Part shown: positions 7,620 through 15,619 of the stretch, piece after piece
Layout: each line of letters begins with the position of its first letter
Numbering within the stretch: the stretch's first letter is position 1
Origin: AC-32 sp036265535
Lineage (GTDB): Bacteria > Actinomycetota > Thermoleophilia > Gaiellales > Gaiellaceae
DNA: 64,000 nt
Assembly: GCA_036265535.1 (NCBI GenBank)
Contig: DATAOV010000089.1
Span: 10,000 to 73,999 of the forward strand
Direction: 5' to 3'
Translations under genes and position numbers: made by a program
The notes under the pieces: generated by a model
The model's input: the letters and a program-made list of their open reading frames with translations, nothing else
What the model was told of the DNA's origin: nothing
The model's database searches: none

Positions 7620-9998
7620 CTAAACGACGAGGTTGACCAGCTTGCGCGGCACGACGATCGCCTGTCGGATCTCCTTGCCGTCAAGCTGCGCCTGCACTCG
7701 CGGTGACTGCTTCGCCCGCGCGATCAGCTCCTCCTCGGACTCCTCCACGGAGGCTTCCACCCGGTCGCGCACCTTGCCGTTGACCTGGATCACGAGCTCG
7801 AAGGTCTCGCGCTCCAGCTGCGCCTCGTCGGCGACCGGCCACGGCTGTTCCCACAAGCGCTCGTGGCCCAGCTGCGCCCACAGCTCCTCCGCGATGTGCG
7901 GGGCATAGGGCTGGATCAACGACACTGCCGCCTCCGCCGCGAAGCGTGCTCCGGGGGCCGACGGGTTTCGTCCCAGCTCGTTCACGAGCTCCATCACCGC
8001 AGCGATCGGCGTGTTGAAGACAAACCTCCGCCCGATGTCGTCGGTCACCTTCGCGATCGTCTCGTGGGCCTTGCGCACGAGCGGACCGCCGTCGCCGCCC
8101 TCCGTCGCACCGGCCGCTTCGTTGACGATCCGCCACAGCCGCCGCAGGAAGCGGCCGATCCCCTCGATCCCCTCCTCCGTCCAGTCCATGTCCTGATCCG
8201 CCGGACCGACAAAGAGGATGTACAGGCGGACGGCGTCGGCCCCGTACATGTCGGCCAGCTGGTCGGGTGCGGTCACGTTCCCGCGCGACTTCGACATCTT
8301 CGAGCCGCCCTGGCGAACCCAGCCCTGGTGGAAGAGTCGCTGGAAAGGCTCGCGGAAGCCGAGCAGCCCGAGCTCGTTCAGCACCTTGACGAAGAAGCGC
8401 GAGTAGAGCAGGTGCCCCGTCGCGTGGTCGATCCCGCCCACGTACTGGTCGACCGGCAGCCAGAAGTCGACGAGCCAGCGCTCGAAGGGCGCCCCGTCGT
8501 TGTGCGGGTCGACGTAGCGCAGGAAGTACCACGACGAGTCTACGAAGGTGTCCATCGTGTCGGCTTCGCGGACGCCCGGGCCGCCACACCGCGGGCAGGG
8601 CACGTGCAGCCACTCGTCGTTCGAGGCCAGCGGCGGCTTGCCCTTCGGCCGGTAGTCCTCGACCTCCGGCAGCAGCACGGGCAGGTCCGCCTCCGGCACG
8701 GGGACGATCCCACACTGCTCGCAGTAGACGATCGGAATCGGGCAGCCCCAGTAGCGTTGGCGAGAGAAGCCCCAGTCGCGCAGGCGGAAACTGACCGCCG
8801 GCCGGCCGCGGCCCTGCTCGCCGAGCCAGTCCACGATCGCCTTCTTGGCCTCGTCGGCCGGCAGGCCGTCGAACCGGCCCGAGTTGACCAGGACGCGGTC
8901 CTCGTCGATCACCGTCACGACCGGCAGCCCGAACTTCTTCGCGTACTCGCCGTCGCGCTCGTCGTGGCCGGGGACGGCCATGATCGCGCCGGTGCCGTAC
9001 TCCATCAGGACGTAGTCGGCGACCCAGATCCGGATCGGCTCGTCGGTCGCCGGATTGATGGCGTACAAGCCCGTGAAGACTCCCGTCTTCTCCTCGGCCG
9101 CGGCACGTATCTCTCCGCGCTTCGCCATCGAGCGGCGCACGTACTCGCGCAGCTCGTCCGCGTTCGGCGAGCGCTCGACCAGCCGGTCGACCAGCGGATG
9201 CTCCGGCGCGAGCACGCAGAAGGTGGCGCCGAAGACCGTGTCGGGCCGGGTGGTGAAGACCGGGAGATCGACGTCGAGCTCCTCGATCCGGAACAGCAGC
9301 TCGGCGCCTTCCGAGCGGCCGATCCAGTTGCGCTGGATCGTGATCGTCCGATCGGGCCAGTCCAGCAGCGCGTGGTCGTCCAGCAGCGCGTCGGCGTACG
9401 CGGTGATGCGGAAGAACCACTGCTCCATCTTGCGGGCCTCGACCTCGGCTCCGCACCGCTCGCAGCGGCCGTCGATCACCTGCTCGTTGGCCAACACGGT
9501 CTGGTCGTTGGGGCACCAGTTGACCGGCGCCTCCTTGCGGAAGGCGAGGCCCTTCTCGAAGAACTTCAGGAAGAGCCACTGCGTCCAGCGGTAGTACGCG
9601 GGGTCGTGGGCGGCGATCACGCGGTCCCAGTCGATCGCCCACCCGAGACGGCGCATCTGCCGCTCGATGCTGACGATGTTGCGCTCCGTGATCTCGCGCG
9701 GGTGACCGCCTTCCTTGATCGCGGCGTTCTCCGCCGGCAGGCCGAACGAGTCGTAGCCCATCGGGCGCAGGACGTTCAGGCCCTGACGGCGCTTGAAATG
9801 GGTGACGACGTCGCCCAGCGTGTAGTTGAGGACGTGCCCCATGTGCAGGTTTCCCGAGGGGTACGGCAGCATCTCGAGCATGTAGAACTCGTCGTCCGGC
9901 TCCGCGCCCGGCTCGGGGTTTGGGACGTAGAAGGCGCGCTCGTCCTCCCAGACTCGTTGCCACTTCGTCTCGATCGCCTTCGGGTCGTACTTCTCCAA
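7620..9998 (-). CDS. leuS: Leucyl-tRNA synthetase
   Basis: 792 aa class I aminoacyl-tRNA synthetase. The ATP-site HIGH motif appears as HMGH (GNLHMGHVLNY, near residue 52) and KMSKS as GGSKMSKSRGN (near 568). A CP1 editing domain is inserted between them (TTRPDTVFGATFCVLAPEHP) and a zinc-ribbon-like NWCPNDQTVLANEQV segment is present. It charges tRNA-Leu. The start is TTG at 9998, with GGAGG a few bases upstream. The roughly 140-base leader between this start and the divergent cupin gene contains a leucine-containing leader peptide and an intrinsic terminator, so expression is probably controlled by attenuation. Confidence 0.98.
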   Translation of the reverse strand: MEKYDPKAIETKWQRVWEDERAFYVPNPEPGAEPDDEFYMLEMLPYPSGNLHMGHVLNYTLGDVVTHFKRRQGLNVLRPMGYDSFGLPAENAAIKEGGHPREITERNIVSIERQMRRLGWAIDWDRVIAAHDPAYYRWTQWLFLKFFEKGLAFRKEAPVNWCPNDQTVLANEQVIDGRCERCGAEVEARKMEQWFFRITAYADALLDDHALLDWPDRTITIQRNWIGRSEGAELLFRIEELDVDLPVFTTRPDTVFGATFCVLAPEHPLVDRLVERSPNADELREYVRRSMAKRGEIRAAAEEKTGVFTGLYAINPATDEPIRIWVADYVLMEYGTGAIMAVPGHDERDGEYAKKFGLPVVTVIDEDRVLVNSGRFDGLPADEAKKAIVDWLGEQGRGRPAVSFRLRDWGFSRQRYWGCPIPIVYCEQCGIVPVPEADLPVLLPEVEDYRPKGKPPLASNDEWLHVPCPRCGGPGVREADTMDTFVDSSWYFLRYVDPHNDGAPFERWLVDFWLPVDQYVGGIDHATGHLLYSRFFVKVLNELGLLGFREPFQRLFHQGWVRQGGSKMSKSRGNVTAPDQLADMYGADAVRLYILFVGPADQDMDWTEEGIEGIGRFLRRLWRIVNEAAGATEGGDGGPLVRKAHETIAKVTDDIGRRFVFNTPIAAVMELVNELGRNPSAPGARFAAEAAVSLIQPYAPHIAEELWAQLGHERLWEQPWPVADEAQLERETFELVIQVNGKVRDRVEASVEESEEELIARAKQSPRVQAQLDGKEIRQAIVVPRKLVNLVV

Positions 9999-10014
9999 CC
10001 TGCCTCCAGGTACG

Positions 10015-10037
10015 AAAAAGCCTCTCTTGCGAGAGGC
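10015..10037 (-). terminator. Intrinsic terminator in the leuS leader (attenuator)
   Basis: On the minus strand GCCTCTC and GAGAGGC form a 7-bp stem closed by a GCAA (GNRA) tetraloop and followed at once by five T residues. It ends 16 bases before the leuS TTG. No minus-strand gene lies upstream within this divergent gap, so the terminator can only act on the leuS leader transcript. Confidence 0.75.
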
Positions 10038-10041
10038 CTGG

Positions 10042-10073
10042 GGAAGCTGCCGCGGCGGCGCCGCGTTGCTTCC
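10042..10073 (-). promoter_or_regulatory. Central leader hairpin of the leuS attenuator
   Basis: GGAAGC pairs with GCTTCC, and inside that CGCGGC pairs with GCCGCG around a GCC loop. It lies between the leader peptide and the terminator. The leader-peptide region (GAAGCAGCTTC) could compete for the same GGAAGC/GCTTCC strands, which gives the alternative pairings expected of ribosome-mediated attenuation. The pairing scheme is inference. Confidence 0.45.
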
Positions 10074-10077
10074 TGCG

Positions 10078-10101
10078 CTACTCGAGAAGCTGCTTCATCA
10101 T
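10078..10101 (-). CDS. Putative leuS leader peptide MMKQLLE
   Basis: Seven codons, ATG ATG AAG CAG CTT CTC GAG, then TAG. Two adjacent Leu codons sit next to the stop, as expected for a leucine-sensing leader peptide. A TGC-TAGAGT extended -10 ends 5 bases before the first ATG and 8 before the second, so the transcript would begin at or next to the start codon and the peptide would be translated as a leaderless mRNA. It is too short for protein homology; support comes from position, codons and the downstream terminator. Confidence 0.5.
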   Translation of the reverse strand: MMKQLLE

Positions 10102-10106
10102 CCCGG

Positions 10107-10115
10107 ACTCTAGCA
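10107..10115 (-). promoter_or_regulatory. Extended -10 of the leuS leader transcript
   Basis: Minus-strand TGCTAGAGT. TAGAGT is a typical actinobacterial -10 hexamer with a TGN extension. No clear -35 is seen, because the upstream bases double as the ribosome binding site region of the divergent cupin gene. Confidence 0.5.
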
Positions 10116-10142
10116 CCCAACCCGTCGAAAAAGGAGGCACGG

Positions 10143-10538
10143 ATGGCCGCATACACCAAGGTGAACCTCAAGGAAGAGGTCGACGACCAGGCCCCGAACT
10201 TCGGCCTCGCTCCCGACCTCGAGGCCCGGATGGCCCGCGTGCCGCTCGAGCTCGAGCACTCGGGAATCAGCTATCAGCGGCTGTCGCCGAACTTCCGGGT
10301 TCCGTTCGGCCACCGGCACAAGACCCAGGAGGAGATCTACCTCGTCGTCAGCGGGAGCATGCGGGTCAAGCTCGAGGACGAGATCCTCGAGCTGAAGCAG
10401 TGGGATGCCGTCCGCGTGCCGAAGGAGACGATGCGTGGGTTCGAGTCCGGCCCCGACGGCGTCGAGATCATCGCCGTCGGCGCGCCGCATACCGGCCCGG
10501 GGGACGCGGAGGTCGAGCAGGGCTGGTGGGGCGACTGA
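10143..10538 (+). CDS. Cupin-domain protein
   Basis: 131 aa small beta-barrel. The metal-site pattern GHRHKTQEEIYLVVSGSMRV (about residues 57-76) gives two His and one Glu, and the second cupin motif follows at about 90-110. The fold covers mannose-6-phosphate isomerase-like and regulatory or storage proteins, so the substrate is unknown. The start is the ATG at 10143, with a very strong AAAGGAGG 5 bases upstream. The longer open frame running back through the leuS complement is antisense noise. It is divergent from leuS and shares a 140-bp gap with its attenuator. Confidence 0.85.
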   Translation: MAAYTKVNLKEEVDDQAPNFGLAPDLEARMARVPLELEHSGISYQRLSPNFRVPFGHRHKTQEEIYLVVSGSMRVKLEDEILELKQWDAVRVPKETMRGFESGPDGVEIIAVGAPHTGPGDAEVEQGWWGD

Positions 10539-10572
10539 GTTGAGGCATCGCGGGGAAGCTACGCTCACGCCG

Positions 10573-11499
10573 ATGGCGGGCCGCCTCGACAGGGTTCCGG
10601 GAATCGTGCTCGTCAGCCTCGCCGCGGCGATGTGGGGCCTCGACGGGCTGATCCGCAAGCCCCTCTCGGAGTCGACCTCCGCGTACACGATCGTCTTCGG
10701 CGAGCACGTCGTCCTCGTCGCCCTGACGCTGCCCCTGCTCGTCCCCGCGTTTCGCTCGCTCCACCGGGCCGGCCCGTCGTACGTGGCTGCGGGAGTGGCC
10801 GTCGGCGCCGGCGCCTCCGCGATCGCGACGATCCTCTTCACCAAGGCCCTTTTCCACGGCGACTTCATCACCGTCGTCGTCCTCCAGAAGGTACAGCCGC
10901 TGATCGCGGTCTTCGGCGCCTGGCTGGTGCTCAAGGAACAGCCCCAGCGCGGCTTCGCCTGGTTCCTGCTGCCGGCTCTCGCTGGGGTCTGGCTGATCGC
11001 GCTGCCACACCCACTCGACCCGCACGCGCACGGGCTGACACCCATCGTCGAGACGCTCGCCGCCGCGGCGCTCTGGGGCATGGGCACCGTGTTCGGACGG
11101 TTGCTGAGCCGCCGGCTCAGCTTCGACCACGTGTCGACAGTGCGATTCGGCTTCGGCCTCATCGCCAGCGCCTGCGCCCTACCGATTGTCGGCGCCGCCG
11201 CGTTCTCGAACGCGCACGACAGCTTCTGGATCGCGGTGCTCGCCGTCGTCACCGGCTTCCTGGCCCTCGGGCTGTACTACTACGGGCTCCGGCGAACGCC
11301 GGCCTTGCTGGCGGCGCTCGGCGAGCTGGCCTTCCCGGTCACCGCCGCGGTCGTCGGGATCTACGTCTTCGACGACTCCCTGCGCTGGACGCAGTGGGTC
11401 GGCGTCGCGATCACGGTGGCAGTGATCAGCTTCCTGCCCGCCCGCCGCCGCGAGCTCGTGAGCGTGCCGGCCCGCGAGCCGGCTCTCGCCAGCTCCTAG
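10573..11499 (+). CDS. EamA/DMT-family transporter
   Basis: 308 aa with about ten predicted membrane helices in two EamA repeats. The first begins IVLVSLAAAMWGLDGLIRK and the second begins around VETLAAAALWGMGTVFGR. The family exports or imports amino acids, nucleobases or metabolites, and the substrate is not predictable. The start is ATG 10573, with TACGCT exactly 7 bases upstream (10560-10565), consistent with leaderless expression. The next downstream feature is a duplicated palindrome that probably ends this transcript and the convergent liv operon. Confidence 0.88.
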   Translation: MAGRLDRVPGIVLVSLAAAMWGLDGLIRKPLSESTSAYTIVFGEHVVLVALTLPLLVPAFRSLHRAGPSYVAAGVAVGAGASAIATILFTKALFHGDFITVVVLQKVQPLIAVFGAWLVLKEQPQRGFAWFLLPALAGVWLIALPHPLDPHAHGLTPIVETLAAAALWGMGTVFGRLLSRRLSFDHVSTVRFGFGLIASACALPIVGAAAFSNAHDSFWIAVLAVVTGFLALGLYYYGLRRTPALLAALGELAFPVTAAVVGIYVFDDSLRWTQWVGVAITVAVISFLPARRRELVSVPAREPALASS

Positions 11500-11513
11500 C
11501 GAACCCGGCCAAG

Positions 11514-11637
11514 GCGCCGACTCGGCGGCGCCGACCAAAGAGGCCATGCCGGCTTCGCCGGCGTGGCCGTCTAGCGCGCCGACTTGGCGGCGCCGATCAA
11601 AGAGGCCATGCCGGCTTCGCCGGCGTGGCCGTCTGAC
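11514..11637. repeat. Two tandem 62-bp copies of a palindromic extragenic element
   Basis: Copies at 11514-11575 and 11576-11637 differ at only about four positions. Each has GGCGGCGCCGA, then TCAAAGA or CCAAAGA, then a 12-bp stem (GGCCATGCCGGC with GCCGGCGTGGCC, one wobble) around a TTC loop, then GTCT. The array lies between the convergent EamA gene and livK, where hairpins in both directions would serve as terminators. A decayed third start is visible from 11638. Confidence 0.85.
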
Positions 11638-11671
11638 GCCCGGTCTTGGCTGCGCCGGACTGGTCTTCTCG

Positions 11672-12880
11672 CTACCGCACGCGGAACAGCCCGCCGAAGA
11701 CGACCCAGTGCCCGTTGTGGTAGCGCTCGAGCTTCGCCTGGTCGAGCGGGAAGTGGTCGGTCGCGCTCGTCTTGACGGTGACGCCGGGGAGGAGGAACGG
11801 GTCGTTCTTGATGTTCAGCCTGAGGGCGGCCTTCATGATGCTCTCGCGCGTTGGATTCTTGCCCGCCTGCTTCAGCGCCGCGACGAACGTGTGCGCGGCC
11901 GACATGCCGTAGACCGCGTAGACGTCGTTCGGGTTTCCGCCCTTGTAGCGCTTCATGATCGAGCGGTAAAGCTTGATCCCGGGATCCTTCGCCCAATGCA
12001 CGTCGGTCGGGTCCTTGAGAAAAACGATGCTGAGCGAGCCCTCGGTCTGCTTCTTGTTCGTCCCGTTGGTCGCGAGGCCCATGATGTTGGCCGCGCTCGA
12101 GACGGCGTTCACGTACACCTTCGGCCGCCAGCCGAGCCTGCGCGCGTAGACGTAGGTCTGAATTGCGAACTTCGGGGTCGCGAACAGCATCAGCGTGTTG
12201 ACCCGCGCGGCCTTGAGGCGCGCGATCTGGGACTGGACGTCCGGGTCGCTGACGTCGTAGTTCTGCTTTGAGACGATCAGCTTCGTCTTCGAGCCGAGCC
12301 CGTTGGACAGGCCCTTGAGCAGATCCTTGCCGTAGTCGTCGTTCTGGTAGAGGACGCCGATGCGCGCCTTCGGGCTCGTCTTCGCGACGTAGCGGCCGTA
12401 GATCGTGCCTTCAGCGCGGTAGTTCGGCTGGTAGCCGATCGTCCACGGGAACTGCTTGTAGTCCGTGCCCCAGGTGGTCGCGCCGCTGGCGACGAAGAGC
12501 TGCGGCACCTTGATCGCGTTCAGGTACGGACGCGTCGCCTGGTTCTGCTCCGTGCCGAGGCTGTTGAAGATCGCGAACACCTTGTCCTGCTGGACGAGCT
12601 CGCGCGTCTGCTCGCTCGTCCTGGCCGGGTCGTAGCCGTCGTCCTTGTAGAGGTACTTGATCTTGCGCTTGTTCACGCCGCCCTTCGAGTTGACGTACTT
12701 GAAGTAGGCGGCGGCTCCGCGGGCGACCGACTGGTAGGCGGACGCCGAGCCCGTGAGCGGCGTCGTCCCGCCGATCACGACCTCCGTCGAACTGACCCCC
12801 GGCGTCGACGCTCCGGACGCCGCGGCAGCGATCGCGAGCGCGACCAGAGCCCCCAAAATAACGTGGATCCTGCGCTTCAT
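11672..12880 (-). CDS. Branched-chain amino-acid ABC transporter, substrate-binding protein (LivK type)
   Basis: 402 aa. An N-terminal signal peptide (MKRRIHVILGALVALAIAAAASG) is followed by a type I periplasmic-binding fold beginning TEVVIGGTTPLTGSASAY. No lipobox Cys follows the hydrophobic stretch, so anchoring is unclear. The family binds Leu/Ile/Val, amides or other small acids outside the membrane. It is the last gene of the livG-livF-livH-livM-livK run, 5 bases after the permease. The start at ATG 12880 was chosen at the signal peptide. Confidence 0.9.
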   Translation of the reverse strand: MKRRIHVILGALVALAIAAAASGASTPGVSSTEVVIGGTTPLTGSASAYQSVARGAAAYFKYVNSKGGVNKRKIKYLYKDDGYDPARTSEQTRELVQQDKVFAIFNSLGTEQNQATRPYLNAIKVPQLFVASGATTWGTDYKQFPWTIGYQPNYRAEGTIYGRYVAKTSPKARIGVLYQNDDYGKDLLKGLSNGLGSKTKLIVSKQNYDVSDPDVQSQIARLKAARVNTLMLFATPKFAIQTYVYARRLGWRPKVYVNAVSSAANIMGLATNGTNKKQTEGSLSIVFLKDPTDVHWAKDPGIKLYRSIMKRYKGGNPNDVYAVYGMSAAHTFVAALKQAGKNPTRESIMKAALRLNIKNDPFLLPGVTVKTSATDHFPLDQAKLERYHNGHWVVFGGLFRVR

Positions 12881-12885
12881 CCCCG

Positions 12886-13899
12886 TTAGGGACGAGTGTA
12901 CAACCGCGTTGTTAGCGGCTCGGCGAGCCGGCGCAGCAGTCCACCGGCCCCGCTCGGGAGCAGGATCATGACGAGGATGATGGCCGCGCCGTAGACGAAG
13001 TCGGGCACGCCGGGCTTGCTCGAGACGCGCGTCGAGAGGTCCGGCAAGTACTGCACGAAGAGCGCGCCGAGCACCATTCCGGGCAGCGAGCCGAGACCGC
13101 CGACGACGGCGCCGACGAGGATCAGGATCGAGAGCAGGAAGGTGAACGTGAGCGGGTTGACGATCTCGTCTTGGATCGCGAGCAGCGAGCCCGCGACCCC
13201 GGCGTAGACGCCGCTGATCGCAAAGGCGAGGGTCTTGTAGCGGGCGAGATTGACCCCGGCCGAGGCGGCCGCGACCTCGCTGTCCCGGACGGCCCGGAAC
13301 ACTCGCCCGAGCCCCCCGCGGACGATCAGCCACATGATCAGGAAGCCGACGAGGCCGATCGCCCAGGTCAGGTAGTAGAGGAAGTGGTTCTGCGTCATCG
13401 AGTGGCCGAAGATCGTGACCGTGCCGCTGATCCCGGTCACCTGCTGGGGCGCGGACTCGAGCAGGCGCAGGCCCTGGCCACCGCCGGTGAGGCCGGAGAA
13501 CTTCCGCAGCAGCGACGGCATCGCCACCGCGAACGCGAAGGTGGCGAGGGCCAGGTAGAGGCCGGAGAGCCGGAGCGCCGGCAGTCCGATCAGGAAGCCG
13601 ACGACACCGGCCGCGAGACCGGCGAGCGGGATCGTCCAGACGTCACGCCAGTGCTCGTGCACGACGAGCGCCGCGGTCGTGTAGCCGCCGATCGCCATCA
13701 GCGCGCCGTGCCCGAGCGAGATCTGGCCCGTGTAGCCGGTGAGCAGGTTCAGCCCGACGATCGCGATGAAGAAGACGCCGGCGTGCGCGAGGTCGCGGGA
13801 GTGGAAGTCGCTGACGAAGGTGGGCGCGAAGAGGTACACGAGCAACGCTGCGGCTGCGATGAGCAGCCAAAGACCGACGCCGAGGGCACGACGACCCAT
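12886..13899 (-). CDS. livM: Branched-chain amino-acid ABC permease LivM
   Basis: 337 aa with about ten membrane helices. The typical LivM segment IVGLNLLTGYTGQISLGHGALMAIGGYTTA starts near residue 49 and is followed by the transport loop. It is the second half of the membrane channel with LivH. The ATG at 13899 shares bases with the TGA of livH (ATGA), so translation is coupled; the frame open further upstream is not part of the gene. Confidence 0.93.
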   Translation of the reverse strand: MGRRALGVGLWLLIAAAALLVYLFAPTFVSDFHSRDLAHAGVFFIAIVGLNLLTGYTGQISLGHGALMAIGGYTTAALVVHEHWRDVWTIPLAGLAAGVVGFLIGLPALRLSGLYLALATFAFAVAMPSLLRKFSGLTGGGQGLRLLESAPQQVTGISGTVTIFGHSMTQNHFLYYLTWAIGLVGFLIMWLIVRGGLGRVFRAVRDSEVAAASAGVNLARYKTLAFAISGVYAGVAGSLLAIQDEIVNPLTFTFLLSILILVGAVVGGLGSLPGMVLGALFVQYLPDLSTRVSSKPGVPDFVYGAAIILVMILLPSGAGGLLRRLAEPLTTRLYTRP

Positions 13900-14801
13900 C
13901 AGACCCGCCTCACCGCCTCCCGGCCGAACAGGCCTGCCGGCCGGATGAGGAGCACGCCGAGGATCACCGCGAGGGCTACGGGCAGCCGCAGCTCCGTCCC
14001 GATCCAGTCGACGTAGGTTCCGATCAGGTTGACGAGGACTCCGAGGATCAGCGACCCCACGACCGCGCCCAACGGGCTGTCGATCCCGCCCAGCACCGCT
14101 CCGGCGAACGCGTACAGCAGAACCGGCTGCATCAGGTTCTGGTCGAAGCTCGCCAGCGCGGGCGCGGTCAGCATCCCGGAGACCGCCCCCATCGCGGCCG
14201 CCAGCCCCCAGCCGAGCGCGAGCATCCAGCTCACCCGCACGCCGAGCAGGCGGCTCGCCTCGGGATCGACCGCCGCGGCACGCGAGGCCAGCCCGAGCTT
14301 GGTGAAGCGGAAGAAGAGCCAGAGCAGCCCGACGGCGCCGAGCGACACGGCGATGGTGCCGAGATCCTGGATCGAGAAGGCCACGCCCGCAACATCGATC
14401 GGCCGAGTCGAGAAGGCGTTGGGCAGGCTGCGCGTCTCCGGCGACCAGATCCAGCGTGCGGCGCCGTTGACGACGAAGAACAGGCCCAAGGTGACGATCA
14501 CCACCGTCAGCACCGGCGCGTCCTCGACGGGCCGGATGACCGCGCGCTCGACGAGCACTCCGCCAATGAATGAGATTCCGATCGTGAGCAAGAAGGCAGC
14601 CCAGTACGAGAGGCCGTGGTGGACGAGCGACCAGGCGATGAAGGTCGAGAACATCGCCATCTCGCCCTGGGCGAAGTTGACGACGCCGGTGGAGCGGTAG
14701 ATCAGGACGAGCGCGAGCGCCAGCGTCGCCCAGACGCCGCCGGAGGCCAGGCCGACCACGATCTGCTGGGCGAGCTCGGTCCAGTCGAAGGCGAGCAGCA
14801 T
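13899..14801 (-). CDS. livH: Branched-chain amino-acid ABC permease LivH
   Basis: 300 aa inner-membrane permease with the LivH N-terminal pattern (IVVGLASGGVWATLALALVLIYRSTGVVNFAQGE) and about eight helices. It pairs with LivM to form the translocation pore energised by LivG and LivF. Gene order on this strand is livG, livF, palindromic element, livH, livM, livK. The 98-base gap upstream holds the palindrome at 14828. Confidence 0.93.
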   Translation of the reverse strand: MLLAFDWTELAQQIVVGLASGGVWATLALALVLIYRSTGVVNFAQGEMAMFSTFIAWSLVHHGLSYWAAFLLTIGISFIGGVLVERAVIRPVEDAPVLTVVIVTLGLFFVVNGAARWIWSPETRSLPNAFSTRPIDVAGVAFSIQDLGTIAVSLGAVGLLWLFFRFTKLGLASRAAAVDPEASRLLGVRVSWMLALGWGLAAAMGAVSGMLTAPALASFDQNLMQPVLLYAFAGAVLGGIDSPLGAVVGSLILGVLVNLIGTYVDWIGTELRLPVALAVILGVLLIRPAGLFGREAVRRV

Positions 14802-14827
14802 CAGTAGCCGACTGAGCCGCCGCTCGC

Positions 14828-14873
14828 GGCGGCGCCGTCAGGACGCGCGGGCGTTGCCTGCGCGTCCGTCTGA
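14828..14873. repeat. Palindromic extragenic element related to the 11.5-kb repeats
   Basis: GGCGGCGCCG and TCA are followed by a 12-bp stem (GGACGCGCGGGC with GCCTGCGCGTCC, one wobble) around GTT, then GTCTGA. The architecture matches the copies at 11514-11637 (GGCGGCGCCG, 12-3-12 palindrome, GTCTGA), although the stem sequence differs. It sits inside the liv operon between livF and livH. Confidence 0.6.
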
Positions 14874-14899
14874 AGTGACCGGTCGAGACTCTCCATGGC

Positions 14900-15619
14900 T
14901 CAATAACCGAGGTAAGAGCGGCGGACGGATTCGTTGCGGCGCAGGTCGGCGCTCGAGCCCTCGACCGCGACCCTGCCGACCTCGAGCACGTAGGCACGCG
15001 ACGAGGCCTCCAGCGCGAGCACTGCGTTCTGCTCGACGACCAGGACGGCCAGGCCCTCCCGCTCGTTCAGCTCGCCGACGATCCGAAAGATCTCGGTCAC
15101 CACCATTGGCGCGAGCCCGAGCGACGGCTCGTCGAGCAGGACGAGCTTCGGTCGCAGCATCAGCGCCCGCGCGAGCGCGAGCATCTGCTGCTCGCCGCCG
15201 CTGAGCGTCCCCGCCCTCTGGCCGGCGCGGTGCTCGAGCCAGGGGAAGTAGGAGAGCACCCGCTGCTCGTCCTCACGGATGCCGGCCCGGTCGCGCCGGA
15301 CGTACGCGCCGAGCCGGAGGTTCTCGCGCACGCTCAGATCCGTAAGCGTGCCGCGGCCCTCGGGCACGTGCGCGATCCCGAGCCGCGCGACGGCCTCGGG
15401 CGGGCGGCCCGAGATGCGATTTCCGGCGAACACGATCTCGCCGCTGCGCTTCACGGTTCCCGAGACCGCCCGCAACGTCGTCGTCTTGCCCGCACCGTTG
15501 GCGCCGAGGACCGCGACGACCTCGCCCTCCCCCACGGTCAGCGAGACGCCGTGGAGGGCCTTCACGGGCCCGTAGCGGGCATCTACCTGCTCGAGCTGCA
15601 GCAGCGGCTCAGGCATCAA
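14900..15619 (-). CDS. livF: Branched-chain amino-acid ABC ATPase LivF
   Basis: 239 aa. Walker A GANGAGKTTTLRA (about residues 38-50), signature LSGGEQQMLALARAL and Walker B LVLLDEPSLGLAP are all present, so the ATPase should be active. The gene overlaps livG by 11 bases. The protein pairs with LivG to power the LivHM channel. Confidence 0.94.
   Translation of the reverse strand: MMPEPLLQLEQVDARYGPVKALHGVSLTVGEGEVVAVLGANGAGKTTTLRAVSGTVKRSGEIVFAGNRISGRPPEAVARLGIAHVPEGRGTLTDLSVRENLRLGAYVRRDRAGIREDEQRVLSYFPWLEHRAGQRAGTLSGGEQQMLALARALMLRPKLVLLDEPSLGLAPMVVTEIFRIVGELNEREGLAVLVVEQNAVLALEASSRAYVLEVGRVAVEGSSADLRRNESVRRSYLGY

Noticed and set aside
10096..10106. CATCATCC half-site near leuS
   Set aside because: The second half-site is missing at the five-base spacing, and the bases are explained by the leader-peptide ATGATG.
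7863..10142. Very long open frame on the plus strand antisense to leuS
   Set aside because: It reads the complement of leuS, has Arg/Asp/Val-rich low-complexity composition, and joins the real cupin gene only because GC-rich DNA lacks stops. The cupin ribosome binding site at 10129-10137 fixes the true start.
9999..10142. T-box riboswitch in front of leuS
   Set aside because: No T-box sequence (TGGNACCGCG type) or specifier stem is present. The leader peptide plus terminator explains the leader better.
10437..10455. tRNA-like T-arm text (GGTTCGAGTCC)
   Set aside because: It lies inside the cupin coding sequence, and no acceptor stem or anticodon arm surrounds it.
12872..12897. TTCATCCC...GGGACGAG near the livK start
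   Set aside because: It resembles the regulon palindrome but the half-sites differ in register and the left half is the start codon; not counted.
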